Source: an uncultured Flavobacteriales bacterium (GTDB taxonomy: Bacteria; Bacteroidota; Bacteroidia; Flavobacteriales_D; Crocinitomicaceae). Taken from it: 64,000 nucleotides of DNA. The translations under genes and the position numbers were made by a program. Under the pieces are notes generated by a model that saw nothing but the letters and a program-made list of their open reading frames with translations, did no database searches and was not told the origin of the DNA. Every line of letters starts with the position of its first letter. The stretch's first letter is position 1. The stretch lies in contig CALSTG010000001.1 of assembly GCA_943789205.1 (NCBI GenBank), forward strand, positions 982,435 to 1,046,434. Reading direction: 5' to 3'. Shown here piece after piece: positions 55,832-64,000 of the stretch.

Positions 55832-56869
55832 TTACTTGATAAACCTAGTGTATTCTACCTCTGGGTGAAGCGGCTTACCATTCACCATATACTCCGCCAT
55901 CTCAAAAGAAAGTAAGGGGGCCAACATGTAGCCCTTAGTACCTAGTCCATTAAAAATAAAAAGTCCCTTATGTTCTGGGTGCATTCCTAGTACAGGCCTT
56001 CGATCTGAAACAGTAGGCCGCATACCAACCTTTTGACCTAAAACAGAATATGACAGGTCTGTAATGCTATTTATTACAAGCTCTAGCTTATCTCTTGCTT
56101 CCTTTGTGGTATTCAGTTCCGGCTCATTCCATTCATAGGTAGCGCCTAGCTTAAACTTGTTTGATCCGATCGGTAATATAAATCCCTTTCGATTCCAAGA
56201 TTCTTTTTCTGGCAGCTCCTCGCTATGAATATCAAGAATTTGTCCTCGATTGTATTGAATTTTCGCTGCCTTAAAAAACGGAATTTTATCATTGTTAGAG
56301 CCGCAGCAGAAAGCAACAGCGTCATACTTGATGTCTTCATACTCCAATTTCTTTTGGTTAAATAAATGCCCCTTAAAAGTTTCAATTTTTAAAACATCCT
56401 TTAGACGCAAATAATCATGAAGACTTGTCATAAATTTTTCAGATCTAATCCAAAAAGCACTTTTAACTACACCTGAACCAAATTCACTTTTTGCATTGGG
56501 AATTGGAATGTTAAAGTCTTCATGTACCGTCAAAAAATCTTTGTATAAATCCTCATGTTGCTTCGTTTGCCAATAACCACGCTCTTGTTCTGAAGAAAAA
56601 AATCTTCTGATTTTAAGATCAGCTAAAAAGCTGGCTTCAAACTTTTTTTCAAGCCCCGAATAAAAACGTCTTGCGTATGGGATAAATTCTTGCGCCCGCC
56701 AAGACAGGTTCATTCGCCTAAAGACCATAGGATTTACCATCCCTGTTGCAATTACAGAAGAATGGTTTTCCCCTCGATCCAAAATAGTGACGTCAATTCC
56801 CTTATCCATGAGCTGGAGCGCTAAAGAACCTCCCGCAATACCCCCTCCAACTATTAAAACTTTTTTCAT
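55832..56869 (-). CDS. FAD-dependent oxidoreductase (DAO family)
   Basis: This 345-aa flavoenzyme begins with the FAD-binding Rossmann motif VLIVGGGIAGGSLALQL. Conserved DAO-like elements follow: TGMVNPMVFRRM, KLGATYEW, VGMRPTVSDRRPVLGMHPEHKGLFIFNG and TKGYMLAPLLS. It resembles the MnmC oxidase-like/glycine-oxidase group; the substrate is unknown. Its ATG overlaps the comF stop by 4 nt. Confidence 0.85.
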   Translation of the reverse strand: MKKVLIVGGGIAGGSLALQLMDKGIDVTILDRGENHSSVIATGMVNPMVFRRMNLSWRAQEFIPYARRFYSGLEKKFEASFLADLKIRRFFSSEQERGYWQTKQHEDLYKDFLTVHEDFNIPIPNAKSEFGSGVVKSAFWIRSEKFMTSLHDYLRLKDVLKIETFKGHLFNQKKLEYEDIKYDAVAFCCGSNNDKIPFFKAAKIQYNRGQILDIHSEELPEKESWNRKGFILPIGSNKFKLGATYEWNEPELNTTKEARDKLELVINSITDLSYSVLGQKVGMRPTVSDRRPVLGMHPEHKGLFIFNGLGTKGYMLAPLLSFEMAEYMVNGKPLHPEVEYTRFIK

Positions 56870-57591
56870 TCTTTTTGTGCTAATGCAAGGCTAAAAATAG
56901 TGATTTGTAGATTGATATTCTTCTCCATCAACACCTCACATATAGCATTAATGGTCGCCCCTGTTGTGACAACGTCGTCTACGATCGCAATCGCTTTATA
57001 TTTCATAATATCTTCAGAAACACGAAAGCTCCCTTTTGTGTTTAATAAGCGTTCCTTTTTATTCAGTTGTGTTTGTGTTTTTGTGTTTTTAATTTTTTTC
57101 AAAACTTTAGTGGATATTGGTATGCCTGTAACCGTTGAAATTCCTTTGGCTAACAATTCACTTTGATTGTAACCTCTATCAAATTTTTTACGTGCATGAA
57201 TTGGAACAGGAACTAAAATCTCTATTGGATCATTACTTTTTTCTAAAGCATATTGAGACCCCAGCTCCTTGCCATAATACAAGCCTAAGTTTCGGTTAAA
57301 CCTATACTTTAGCTCATGTAAAAGGGTTTGAATTGGTGCCGATTCTTCAAACTTATATAAGGCACAAATATAGATTATTTGATTTGAGTCTATGGATTGA
57401 TATACGATATTATAAGCTGCTTTTTCTTGCCATTTAATGAGTTTTAAGCGCATTGTGCATGTATAACACAGATAGGGGTGCTTAGGTGTCAATTCCCTTT
57501 TACAATGAACACATAAATCAGGATATAATAAATGAAATAATGCCTTTAATAAAATATTTATTTGACCAAAAAGTGCATAGAACCAAGACAT
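56866..57591 (-). CDS. ComF family protein (phosphoribosyltransferase domain)
   Basis: This 241-aa protein matches the ComF family: an N-terminal zinc finger (CVHCKRELTPKHPYLCYTC), the HELKYRFNRNLG region and a C-terminal PRTase domain with PVPIHARKKFDRGYNQSELLAKG and the PRPP motif AIVDDVVTTGATINA. ComF proteins aid DNA uptake in competent bacteria; its role here is unknown. It heads the minus-strand pair with the DAO gene. Confidence 0.9.
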   Translation of the reverse strand: MSWFYALFGQINILLKALFHLLYPDLCVHCKRELTPKHPYLCYTCTMRLKLIKWQEKAAYNIVYQSIDSNQIIYICALYKFEESAPIQTLLHELKYRFNRNLGLYYGKELGSQYALEKSNDPIEILVPVPIHARKKFDRGYNQSELLAKGISTVTGIPISTKVLKKIKNTKTQTQLNKKERLLNTKGSFRVSEDIMKYKAIAIVDDVVTTGATINAICEVLMEKNINLQITIFSLALAQKE

Positions 57592-58053
57592 AAAAGGGTT
57601 TTAATCTATATGAACAATTCAGTGTGAAAAACACCTTCAACTTTCATGTATTATTAATTTGAATGTCCTCTATATTTATACTTATAAAAGATTGTAAAAA
57701 AATCAATACCATTTCTAAAAAACATCAATAAAAGTTTTAAAGAACACCAAAAAAAGTTGTGGATATCTTTACTCTTGGTGTTCATAATCGCTGAAAGGAT
57801 TGTCTATGAATGGTTTGCGATAATCAGTGTTGAAAACATTAAAGAATTGTTAATTTCTTTAATTTGATTTGGAAAGATTTTTAACAATTTTTGTATGCCT
57901 TAGTTGTCTGAAGCTCTTCACCAAAAAAGAGTCCAAACAGAAGCCTGAGGAAGCAAGTTTTTTTTAGGGAAACGCGATAATTATAACGAGAATTAAAACC
58001 CTCGCAAGCCATTGCCTCCCCTTAAGTATTAGAAACCAAGTAACTAAATAAAT
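57592..58053 (+). other. Intergenic/promoter region upstream of nrdBA
   Basis: This 462-nt gap separates comF (minus) from nrdB (plus). It holds a perfect 9-bp inverted repeat with a DnaA-box-like loop (57742-57783) and is otherwise AT-rich; no exact TAnnTTTG or gene is seen. Confidence 0.6.
57742..57783 (+). promoter_or_regulatory. Inverted repeat with DnaA-box-like sequence upstream of nrdB
   Basis: GAACACCAA and TTGGTGTTC form a perfect 9-bp inverted repeat around 24 nt. The loop contains TGTGGATAT (57758-57766), one mismatch from the DnaA box TGTGGATAA. E. coli nrdAB is DnaA-regulated, so a regulatory role is possible. Confidence 0.4.
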
Positions 58054-59031
58054 ATGGCAGACGCAACAGAACCGATTCTACAGGAGAACAATAACCGATT
58101 TGTTCTTTTTCCAATTCAACATGATGACATTTGGTCATTCTACAAGAGGAGTGAAGCAAGCTTTTGGACAGCTGAAGAAATTGACCTGTCCCCAGATCTT
58201 ATCGACTGGGAAAATAAGTTAAATGATGATGAAAAACATTTCATTAAACACGTTCTTGCCTTTTTTGCAGCTTCTGATGGAATTGTAAACGAGAATTTAG
58301 CAGAAAACTTTCTTGCCGAAGTTCAATACACTGAGGCAAAGTTTTTCTATGGTTTTCAAATAGCTATGGAGAATGTTCATTCAGAAACATACTCATTACT
58401 TATAGACACTTACATCAAAGATTCAGCAGAGAAGAAGCACCTCTTTAACGCTATTGACACTTTAGATTGTGTGAAGAAAAAAGCAGACTGGGCGCTAAGA
58501 TGGATTGATAAAGGGTCCTACGCAGAACGCTTAATTGCATTTGCGGCTGTTGAGGGCATATTCTTTTCAGGTTCTTTCTGTTCTATTTTCTGGCTGAAAA
58601 AAAGAGGCCTAATGCCAGGGCTTACTTTTTCAAATGAATTGATTTCTAGAGATGAGGGTTTGCACTGTGATTTTGCTTGTTTGTTATACACCAAACACCT
58701 CAAAAACATGCTTCCAAAAGAGCAGGTTACTGAAATAATCAAGGATGCTGTTGAAATTGAAAAAGAGTTTGTTACCGATGCGCTTCCTGTAAGACTAATT
58801 GGAATGAACAGTGACTTAATGACACAATATATAGAGTTTGTAGCTGACAGACTTCTCGTTGAGCTAGGTAATGAAAAGATTTACAATGCCACAAATCCAT
58901 TTGGGTTTATGGAAATGATTTCTATTCAAGGAAAAACCAACTTTTTCGAGAAAAGAGTTGGTGAGTACCAAAAAGCGGGAGTCTTATCAGGAGACAACAG
59001 TCAGACCTTCAGCACGGATGAAGATTTTTAA
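58054..59031 (+). CDS. nrdB: Class I ribonucleotide reductase, beta (radical) subunit
   Basis: This 325-aa R2 subunit resembles the eukaryotic-type class Ia R2. Metal-site helices are present ([47 protein letters not shown]) and the radical Tyr is in [14 protein letters not shown]. The C-terminal tail TFSTDEDF matches the R1-binding peptide. With nrdA downstream (24 nt) it makes deoxyribonucleotides. Note the regulatory repeat upstream. Confidence 0.96.
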   Translation: MADATEPILQENNNRFVLFPIQHDDIWSFYKRSEASFWTAEEIDLSPDLIDWENKLNDDEKHFIKHVLAFFAASDGIVNENLAENFLAEVQYTEAKFFYGFQIAMENVHSETYSLLIDTYIKDSAEKKHLFNAIDTLDCVKKKADWALRWIDKGSYAERLIAFAAVEGIFFSGSFCSIFWLKKRGLMPGLTFSNELISRDEGLHCDFACLLYTKHLKNMLPKEQVTEIIKDAVEIEKEFVTDALPVRLIGMNSDLMTQYIEFVADRLLVELGNEKIYNATNPFGFMEMISIQGKTNFFEKRVGEYQKAGVLSGDNSQTFSTDEDF

Positions 59032-59054
59032 TAACCGAGAAAAGAGATTAGTAG

Positions 59055-61403
59055 ATGTACGTAGTTAAAAGAGATAGTAGAAAAGAGCCTGTAAAGTTTG
59101 ATAAAATTACAGCAAGAATCATTAAGATGTGTTATGGCCTTGACCCTTTAGTTTCGCCTGAGGCTGTTGCGATGAAGGTTATTGAGGGTATTTATGACGG
59201 TGTTACCACAACCGACTTAGATGAACTCGCTGCAGAAGTCGCGGCTGCAAAAACCATAGATCATCCTGATTATGCATTGTTGGCATCCCGTATTGCAGTT
59301 TCGAATTTGCATAAGGACACTAAAAAAACCTTTTCGGATGTCATGAGTGACCTTTACAATTATATCGATCCAAAAACAGGCGAAAATGCTGCTCTGCTTT
59401 CTGAGGAAGTATTCGATATTATAATGGAAAATAAAGACCGATTTGATTCCAACATTATCTATGATAGAGATTTTAGATATGACTACTTTGGCTTCAAAAC
59501 GCTAACGCGTTCTTATCTCATGAAGTTAAACGGTAAAATTGTAGAACGCCCTCAACAAATGTTGATGAGAGTCTCTATTGGTATTCACAAGAATGATATT
59601 GACTCGGCCCTAAAAACATACAACTTAATGTCTGAAGGTTGGTTTACGCATGCAACCCCGACACTATTCAACTCAGGAACACCGAAGCCACAAATGTCGT
59701 CTTGTTTCCTTTTAACCACAAAAGAAGACAGCATCAATGGCATCTATGATACCCTGAAGTCCTGCGCGCAAATCTCGCAATCAGCTGGAGGAATCGGACT
59801 ATCAATCCATGATATTCGTGCAACAGGTTCATATATAAAAGGCACCAACGGTGAGTCCAACGGTATCGTTCCTATGCTTAGAGTTTTTAATGATACTGCT
59901 CGTTACGTAGATCAAGGCGGTGGTAAAAGAAAAGGTTCTTTCGCTATCTATTTAGAACCGTGGCATGCGGATGTTTTTGATTTCCTAGATTTAAAGAAAA
60001 ACCATGGTAAGGAAGAACAAAGAGCCCGTGACCTATTCTATGCACTTTGGATACCGGACTTATTTATGAAGCGTGTCAAAGAAAACGGTGACTGGACCTT
60101 AATGTGTCCTCATGAATGCCCAGGCTTGTCTGATACGCACAGTAAAGAATTCGAAAAGTTATATACGAAATATGAAAAAGCTGGTAAGGGAAGAAAAACA
60201 ATCAAAGCTCAAGACCTTTGGTTCAAAATCCTAGAGTCCCAAATTGAAACCGGAACGCCTTACATGCTATATAAAGATGCGGCTAATGCTAAATCTAACC
60301 AGCAAAACCTTGGCGTCATAAAGTCTTCTAACTTGTGTACTGAAATTATAGAATATACTGCTCCAGATGAAGTGGCAGTATGTAATTTAGCATCTCTTGC
60401 ACTTCCAAAGTACATCAATGAAGATAAGACCTTCGATTTTGAAAAGCTCTTTAATGTAACCTATCAAGCGACATTAAACCTGAATAAAATCATTGACGGA
60501 AACTACTATCCTGTTGAGGAAGCTAAAAATTCTAACTTAAGGCACCGCCCTATCGGACTTGGTGTTCAAGGATTAGCTGATGCCTTTATACTTATGGGTT
60601 ACCCATTCGAATCTAAGGAAGCTAAAGCATTAAACCAAGAAATTTTTGAAACTATCTATTTTGCCTCAATGACGGCGTCAAAAGATCTTGCTAAAGAATT
60701 AGGTCATTACGAAACCTATCCTGGATCACCAGTTTCAAAAGGTGTTTTCCAATACGATATGTGGAATGTTAAACCAACAGACCGCTGGGAATGGAAATTG
60801 TTAAAAGATGAAGTTAAGAAATACGGCGTACGAAACTCCCTTCTACTCGCTCCAATGCCAACAGCATCAACGGCACAAATTCTCGGTAACAACGAGTGCT
60901 TTGAACCTTACACTTCAAATATCTACACAAGACGTGTTCTTTCAGGAGAGTTTATTATAGTAAACAAACACCTTTTAAAAGACCTCGTAAAAGAGAATTT
61001 GTGGAATTCAGATATGCGTCAAAAAATAATGGCTGCAAATGGTTCTGTTCAAAATATTGAAGAAGTACCTCAGCACATCAAAGATCTTTATAAAACAGCT
61101 TGGGAAATTTCGCAAAAATCGATTATCGAACAGGCCGCTGACCGAGGTGCTTATATTTGCCAAAGTCAATCTCTTAATATCTTTATGGAAAATGCCAATT
61201 TTGGAAAACTGACCTCCATGCATTTTTACGGATGGGAGAAAGGGCTTAAAACAGGAATGTACTACTTAAGAACTAAAGCTGCGACTGATGCTATTAAATT
61301 TACAGTTGATAAATCTGTTGTTGCGAATACGAGCCCAAAGTCAGAGGAAGAAATTGCATGCTCTATTGACAATGGAGATGACTGCGAAATGTGTTCTGGC
61401 TGA
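59055..61403 (+). CDS. nrdA: Class I ribonucleotide reductase, alpha (catalytic) subunit
   Basis: This 782-aa R1 subunit begins with an ATP-cone regulatory domain (~1-90: [20 protein letters not shown]). The catalytic region has [17 protein letters not shown], the glycyl/thiyl-site segment [10 protein letters not shown] and the substrate strand [34 protein letters not shown]. The C-terminal redox pair is DDCEMCSG. It forms the RNR complex with NrdB, encoded just upstream. Confidence 0.96.
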   Translation: MYVVKRDSRKEPVKFDKITARIIKMCYGLDPLVSPEAVAMKVIEGIYDGVTTTDLDELAAEVAAAKTIDHPDYALLASRIAVSNLHKDTKKTFSDVMSDLYNYIDPKTGENAALLSEEVFDIIMENKDRFDSNIIYDRDFRYDYFGFKTLTRSYLMKLNGKIVERPQQMLMRVSIGIHKNDIDSALKTYNLMSEGWFTHATPTLFNSGTPKPQMSSCFLLTTKEDSINGIYDTLKSCAQISQSAGGIGLSIHDIRATGSYIKGTNGESNGIVPMLRVFNDTARYVDQGGGKRKGSFAIYLEPWHADVFDFLDLKKNHGKEEQRARDLFYALWIPDLFMKRVKENGDWTLMCPHECPGLSDTHSKEFEKLYTKYEKAGKGRKTIKAQDLWFKILESQIETGTPYMLYKDAANAKSNQQNLGVIKSSNLCTEIIEYTAPDEVAVCNLASLALPKYINEDKTFDFEKLFNVTYQATLNLNKIIDGNYYPVEEAKNSNLRHRPIGLGVQGLADAFILMGYPFESKEAKALNQEIFETIYFASMTASKDLAKELGHYETYPGSPVSKGVFQYDMWNVKPTDRWEWKLLKDEVKKYGVRNSLLLAPMPTASTAQILGNNECFEPYTSNIYTRRVLSGEFIIVNKHLLKDLVKENLWNSDMRQKIMAANGSVQNIEEVPQHIKDLYKTAWEISQKSIIEQAADRGAYICQSQSLNIFMENANFGKLTSMHFYGWEKGLKTGMYYLRTKAATDAIKFTVDKSVVANTSPKSEEEIACSIDNGDDCEMCSG

Positions 61404-61430
61404 TTCAAAAGAAATTTTCAATATTATTAT

Positions 61431-61462
61431 GAAAGGGGGATGCATTACGCTCCCCCCTTTTC
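61431..61462 (+). terminator. Terminator after nrdA
   Basis: The stem GGGGGA/TCCCCC with loop TGCATTACGC, extended by A/T pairs and followed by CTTTTCTTTTT, lies 30 nt after the nrdA stop. Confidence 0.7.
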
Positions 61463-61493
61463 TTTTTAAACCATGTAAAGAACTTGCTTCAAA

Positions 61494-63014
61494 ATGAAAA
61501 AAATAAAATCGGCTTTAATTTCAGTTTTCTATAAAAATGGACTTGACGAAATTGTTAAAGAACTTCATGAAAATGGAGTTCATCTGTACTCTACAGGAGG
61601 AACACAGGCATTTATCGAATCATTAGATATTCCAGTCACACCTGTTGAAGACTTAACAGAATACCCTTCAATTCTCGGTGGTCGGGTTAAAACCTTACAT
61701 CCCAAAATCTTCGGTGGTATATTAAATAGACGAAGTCTAGCCGAAGATCAACAAACCATTGAAGACTACAATATTCCTGCTTTAGACTTGGTGATTGTTG
61801 ACCTATATCCTTTTGAAGAGGTTGTGGCTTCTGGAGCTTCACATAAGGACATTATTGAAAAAGTCGATATCGGTGGTATTTCATTAATCAGGGCTGCTGC
61901 AAAAAACTACGCAGATGTTCTCGTTATTTCATCTACAAACCAGTACAATAAATTTTTAAATGATCTACAAACAGGAGGTTGCAAGTTTGACGAAGATCAA
62001 AGAAAAGAATATGCAAAAGAATCTTTTCAGATTTCTTCTCATTATGATACCTCTATTTATAACTATTTCTCAGGCGGATATGATGATGCCCTTAAAATAA
62101 GCTCTACGCAGCAGCGTTCACTTAGATATGGAGAAAACCCACATCAAAAAGGTTCTTTTTATGGAGACTTTGATGCTGTCTTCAATCAATTACACGGAAA
62201 AGAATTGTCCTACAATAACCTTCTAGATGTAGATGCGGCGACAAATCTAATGCAAGAGTTTATAGATGACGGGCCAACATTCGCAATTACTAAACATAAT
62301 AATGCTTGTGGGCTCGCAACGAGAGATACAGTAATAGAAGCCTATGATGCCGCCTTAGCTGGGGATCCTGTTAGTGCCTTTGGGGGTGTTTTAATCTCTA
62401 ATACGATTATAGATAAGGCAACGGCAACGCAGATTCATGAATTGTTTTGTGAAGTTTTAATTGCGCCCGCCTTTGATGAAGAAGGCCTCAAAATTTTAAT
62501 GCAAAAGAAAAACAGAATACTACTAGAATCAAAACCATTAAAAGCGCCCTTGAAAACAGTGAGGTCTGTATTAAATGGGTACCTCGTGCAAGATAAAGAT
62601 AGTGCTATTGAAACTGAAAAAGATCTTAAGAATGCAACGAAACTAAACCCTTCAGCTTCGGAAATTAAGGACTTATTATTTGCTAATAAAATCTCTAAAC
62701 ATACGAAGTCAAATACGATTGTGCTGGCTAAAGACCTACAATTACTCGCAAGCGGAACAGGCCAAACTTCAAGGGTTGATGCTCTAAGACAAGCCATTCA
62801 CAAAGCAAAATCATTTAATTTTGAACTGAAAGGGGCTGTAATGGCGAGTGATGCTTTTTTCCCTTTTCCAGATTGCGTAGAAATCGCTCATGATGAAGGA
62901 ATTGATACGGTAATTCAGCCAGGTGGCTCGATAAAAGATAAGTTGTCCATTGATTATTGTGACGGAAATAATATGAAGATGGTTTTTACAGGAATTCGTC
63001 ATTTCAAACATTAA
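61494..63014 (+). CDS. purH: Bifunctional AICAR transformylase/IMP cyclohydrolase
   Basis: This 506-aa PurH performs the last two steps of de novo purine synthesis. The IMP cyclohydrolase/MGS domain (1-~190) has LYSTGGTQAFIESLDIPVTPVEDLTEYPSILGGRVKTLHPKIFGGIL. The transformylase domain has LRYGENPHQKGSFYG, ITKHNNACGLAT and SAFGGVLISN. Full length. Its stop is 75 nt before mreB. Confidence 0.96.
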   Translation: MKKIKSALISVFYKNGLDEIVKELHENGVHLYSTGGTQAFIESLDIPVTPVEDLTEYPSILGGRVKTLHPKIFGGILNRRSLAEDQQTIEDYNIPALDLVIVDLYPFEEVVASGASHKDIIEKVDIGGISLIRAAAKNYADVLVISSTNQYNKFLNDLQTGGCKFDEDQRKEYAKESFQISSHYDTSIYNYFSGGYDDALKISSTQQRSLRYGENPHQKGSFYGDFDAVFNQLHGKELSYNNLLDVDAATNLMQEFIDDGPTFAITKHNNACGLATRDTVIEAYDAALAGDPVSAFGGVLISNTIIDKATATQIHELFCEVLIAPAFDEEGLKILMQKKNRILLESKPLKAPLKTVRSVLNGYLVQDKDSAIETEKDLKNATKLNPSASEIKDLLFANKISKHTKSNTIVLAKDLQLLASGTGQTSRVDALRQAIHKAKSFNFELKGAVMASDAFFPFPDCVEIAHDEGIDTVIQPGGSIKDKLSIDYCDGNNMKMVFTGIRHFKH

Positions 63015-63020
63015 CTTTAG

Positions 63021-63028
63021 TATATTTG
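63021..63028 (+). promoter_or_regulatory. Predicted -7 promoter element for mreB
   Basis: TATATTTG exactly matches TAnnTTTG, 61 nt upstream of the mreB ATG and just after the purH stop. Confidence 0.4.
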
Positions 63029-63089
63029 AAGAAGGTCCTCTTTAGTTAGAGAAATAGAATTAAAACAAGAGCAAAGTAGCATCTGAAAT

Positions 63090-64000
63090 ATGGGTATTTT
63101 TAGTTTTTTAACACAGGAAATTGCAATTGATTTAGGTACGGCAAATACCCTTATCATTTGGAATGACAAAGTTGTTGTTGATGAACCTTCGATTGTAGCT
63201 AAAGATATTCAATCCGGTAAAATTGTTGCCATTGGTAAAAAGGCGCAGCAAATGCATGGTAAAACACATAAACTTATAGAGACCGTTAGGCCTCTCAAAG
63301 ATGGTGTAATCGCAGACTTCCAAAGTGCAGAACAGATGATTCGTGGAATGATCAAAATGATCAACTCTGGAAGAAGTCTTTTCAACCCGACACTGAGAAT
63401 GGTTATTTGTATCCCCTCTGGAATTACAGAGGTAGAAAAAAGAGCTGTTCGAGATTCAGCTGAACATGCCGGGGCCAAAGAAGTTTATCTTATTCATGAG
63501 CCAATGGCTGCCGCTATTGGAATTGGAATTGATGTAGAAGAACCAATGGGCAATATGATTATAGATATAGGTGGAGGGACTTCAGAGATTGCTGTAATCG
63601 CTCTTGGAGGAATCGTGTGTGATAAATCAATAAGGGTTGCAGGTGATGACTTCACTAATGATATTGAAGAATACATGCGTCGTCAGCATAATATTTTAGT
63701 AGGTGAACGAACAGCTGAGCAGATAAAAATAGAGGTAGGAGCCGCACTTCCTGAGCTATCAGACCCGCCGCCTGAGTATGCAGTTCGTGGACGCGACCTT
63801 ATGACAGGTATTCCTAAAGAAATAAAAGTGACTTACACAGAAGTAGCACATGCTTTAGATAAAACTATTTCAAAAATTGAAGAAGCTATTCTAAGTGCTC
63901 TCGAAATGACACCTCCAGAGTTATCTGCGGACATATACAAAACGGGGATTTACCTTGCTGGCGGAGGGTCAATGTTGAGAGGTCTCGATGATCGCATATC
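63090..64000 (+). CDS. mreB: Rod shape-determining protein MreB (partial, runs off the window)
   Basis: The visible 303 codons encode MreB, the actin-like protein directing rod-shaped wall growth. The phosphate-1 loop IAIDLGTANTLI, the connector VRPLKDGVIADFQ, ICIPSGITEVEKRAV and the phosphate-2 loop IIDIGGGTSEIAVI are intact. The frame is open at the right edge, so the last ~40 residues are missing. The ORF track omits it because no stop is reached. mreC/mreD probably follow. Confidence 0.96.
   Translation, partial: MGIFSFLTQEIAIDLGTANTLIIWNDKVVVDEPSIVAKDIQSGKIVAIGKKAQQMHGKTHKLIETVRPLKDGVIADFQSAEQMIRGMIKMINSGRSLFNPTLRMVICIPSGITEVEKRAVRDSAEHAGAKEVYLIHEPMAAAIGIGIDVEEPMGNMIIDIGGGTSEIAVIALGGIVCDKSIRVAGDDFTNDIEEYMRRQHNILVGERTAEQIKIEVGAALPELSDPPPEYAVRGRDLMTGIPKEIKVTYTEVAHALDKTISKIEEAILSALEMTPPELSADIYKTGIYLAGGGSMLRGLDDRI

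Noticed and set aside
57592-58053. NrdR boxes upstream of nrdBA
   Set aside because: I looked for paired ACACnAnATnTnGnGT-like sites and found none convincing.
61288-61497. 69-aa ORF at the end of nrdA
   Set aside because: Out-of-frame shadow of nrdA that runs through the terminator.

Overview
The window looks like a chromosomal segment from a marine-type member of Flavobacteriales (Bacteroidota). Evidence: AT-rich DNA, starts without strong Shine-Dalgarno sequences, many exact copies of the Bacteroidota -7 promoter element TAnnTTTG, two TonB-dependent receptors with carboxypeptidase-like N-terminal domains, a DUF4249 lipoprotein, SprB-repeat and gliding-type (T9SS type A and B) secreted proteins, and a eukaryote-like class I ribonucleotide reductase. 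I saw no rRNA, tRNA, CRISPR array, phage or insertion sequence; most of the window is ordinary core genome.

Layout. 0-2.4 kb: end of a probable cytochrome-oxidase maturation cluster, with a SCO1-type copper chaperone followed by an unusual fusion of a heme-oxygenase-like DUF3050 domain to the oxidase-assembly membrane domain DUF420 (CtaM family). 2.4-9.6 kb: OmpA-domain protein, DUF4403 lipoprotein, monomeric NADP-isocitrate dehydrogenase, YihY membrane protein, alpha/beta hydrolase and a Kazal-type lipoprotein. 9.6-13.5 kb: an import operon (TonB receptor, DUF4249 lipoprotein, ClpP-like lipoprotein) interrupted by three single-base frameshifts. 13.6-21.3 kb: a probable phosphate-response locus with a Na/Pi cotransporter, small lipoprotein, PhoB-like response regulator, beta-helix-like lipoprotein and TonB receptor. 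Four of its upstream regions carry TTAA(C/T/A) repeats spaced 11 nt apart, like Pho boxes. 21.3-33 kb: CxxC membrane protein, proC, DUF2461, two DoxX-like proteins, a thioredoxin-like secreted protein, AsmA-like protein, pirin, MscS channel, Nudix hydrolase and fumC. 33-41.3 kb: a 51-aa membrane protein missing from the ORF track, a tryptophan-2,3-dioxygenase family protein, an orphan solute-binding lipoprotein and two large T9SS cargo proteins. 41.5-52 kb: M20 peptidase (one frameshift), LEA14-like lipoprotein, polA, rseP, paaZ, ABM-domain protein and amt. 52-57.6 kb (minus strand): hflX, cytochrome c, a cytochrome-b-like membrane protein, lepA, a DAO-type oxidoreductase and comF. 57.6-64 kb: nrdB-nrdA, purH and the start of mreB.

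The most interesting points are the DUF3050-DUF420 fusion with a canonical EF-hand loop beside SCO1, the phased TTAAC repeats tying the Na/Pi transporter, response regulator and surface proteins into one putative Pho regulon, a structured intergenic region at 25.6-25.77 kb ending in a strong terminator with no gene upstream, and an inverted repeat with a DnaA-box-like loop upstream of nrdBA. All four frameshifts can be repaired by one base in a short C or G run, so sequencing error is at least as likely as gene decay.
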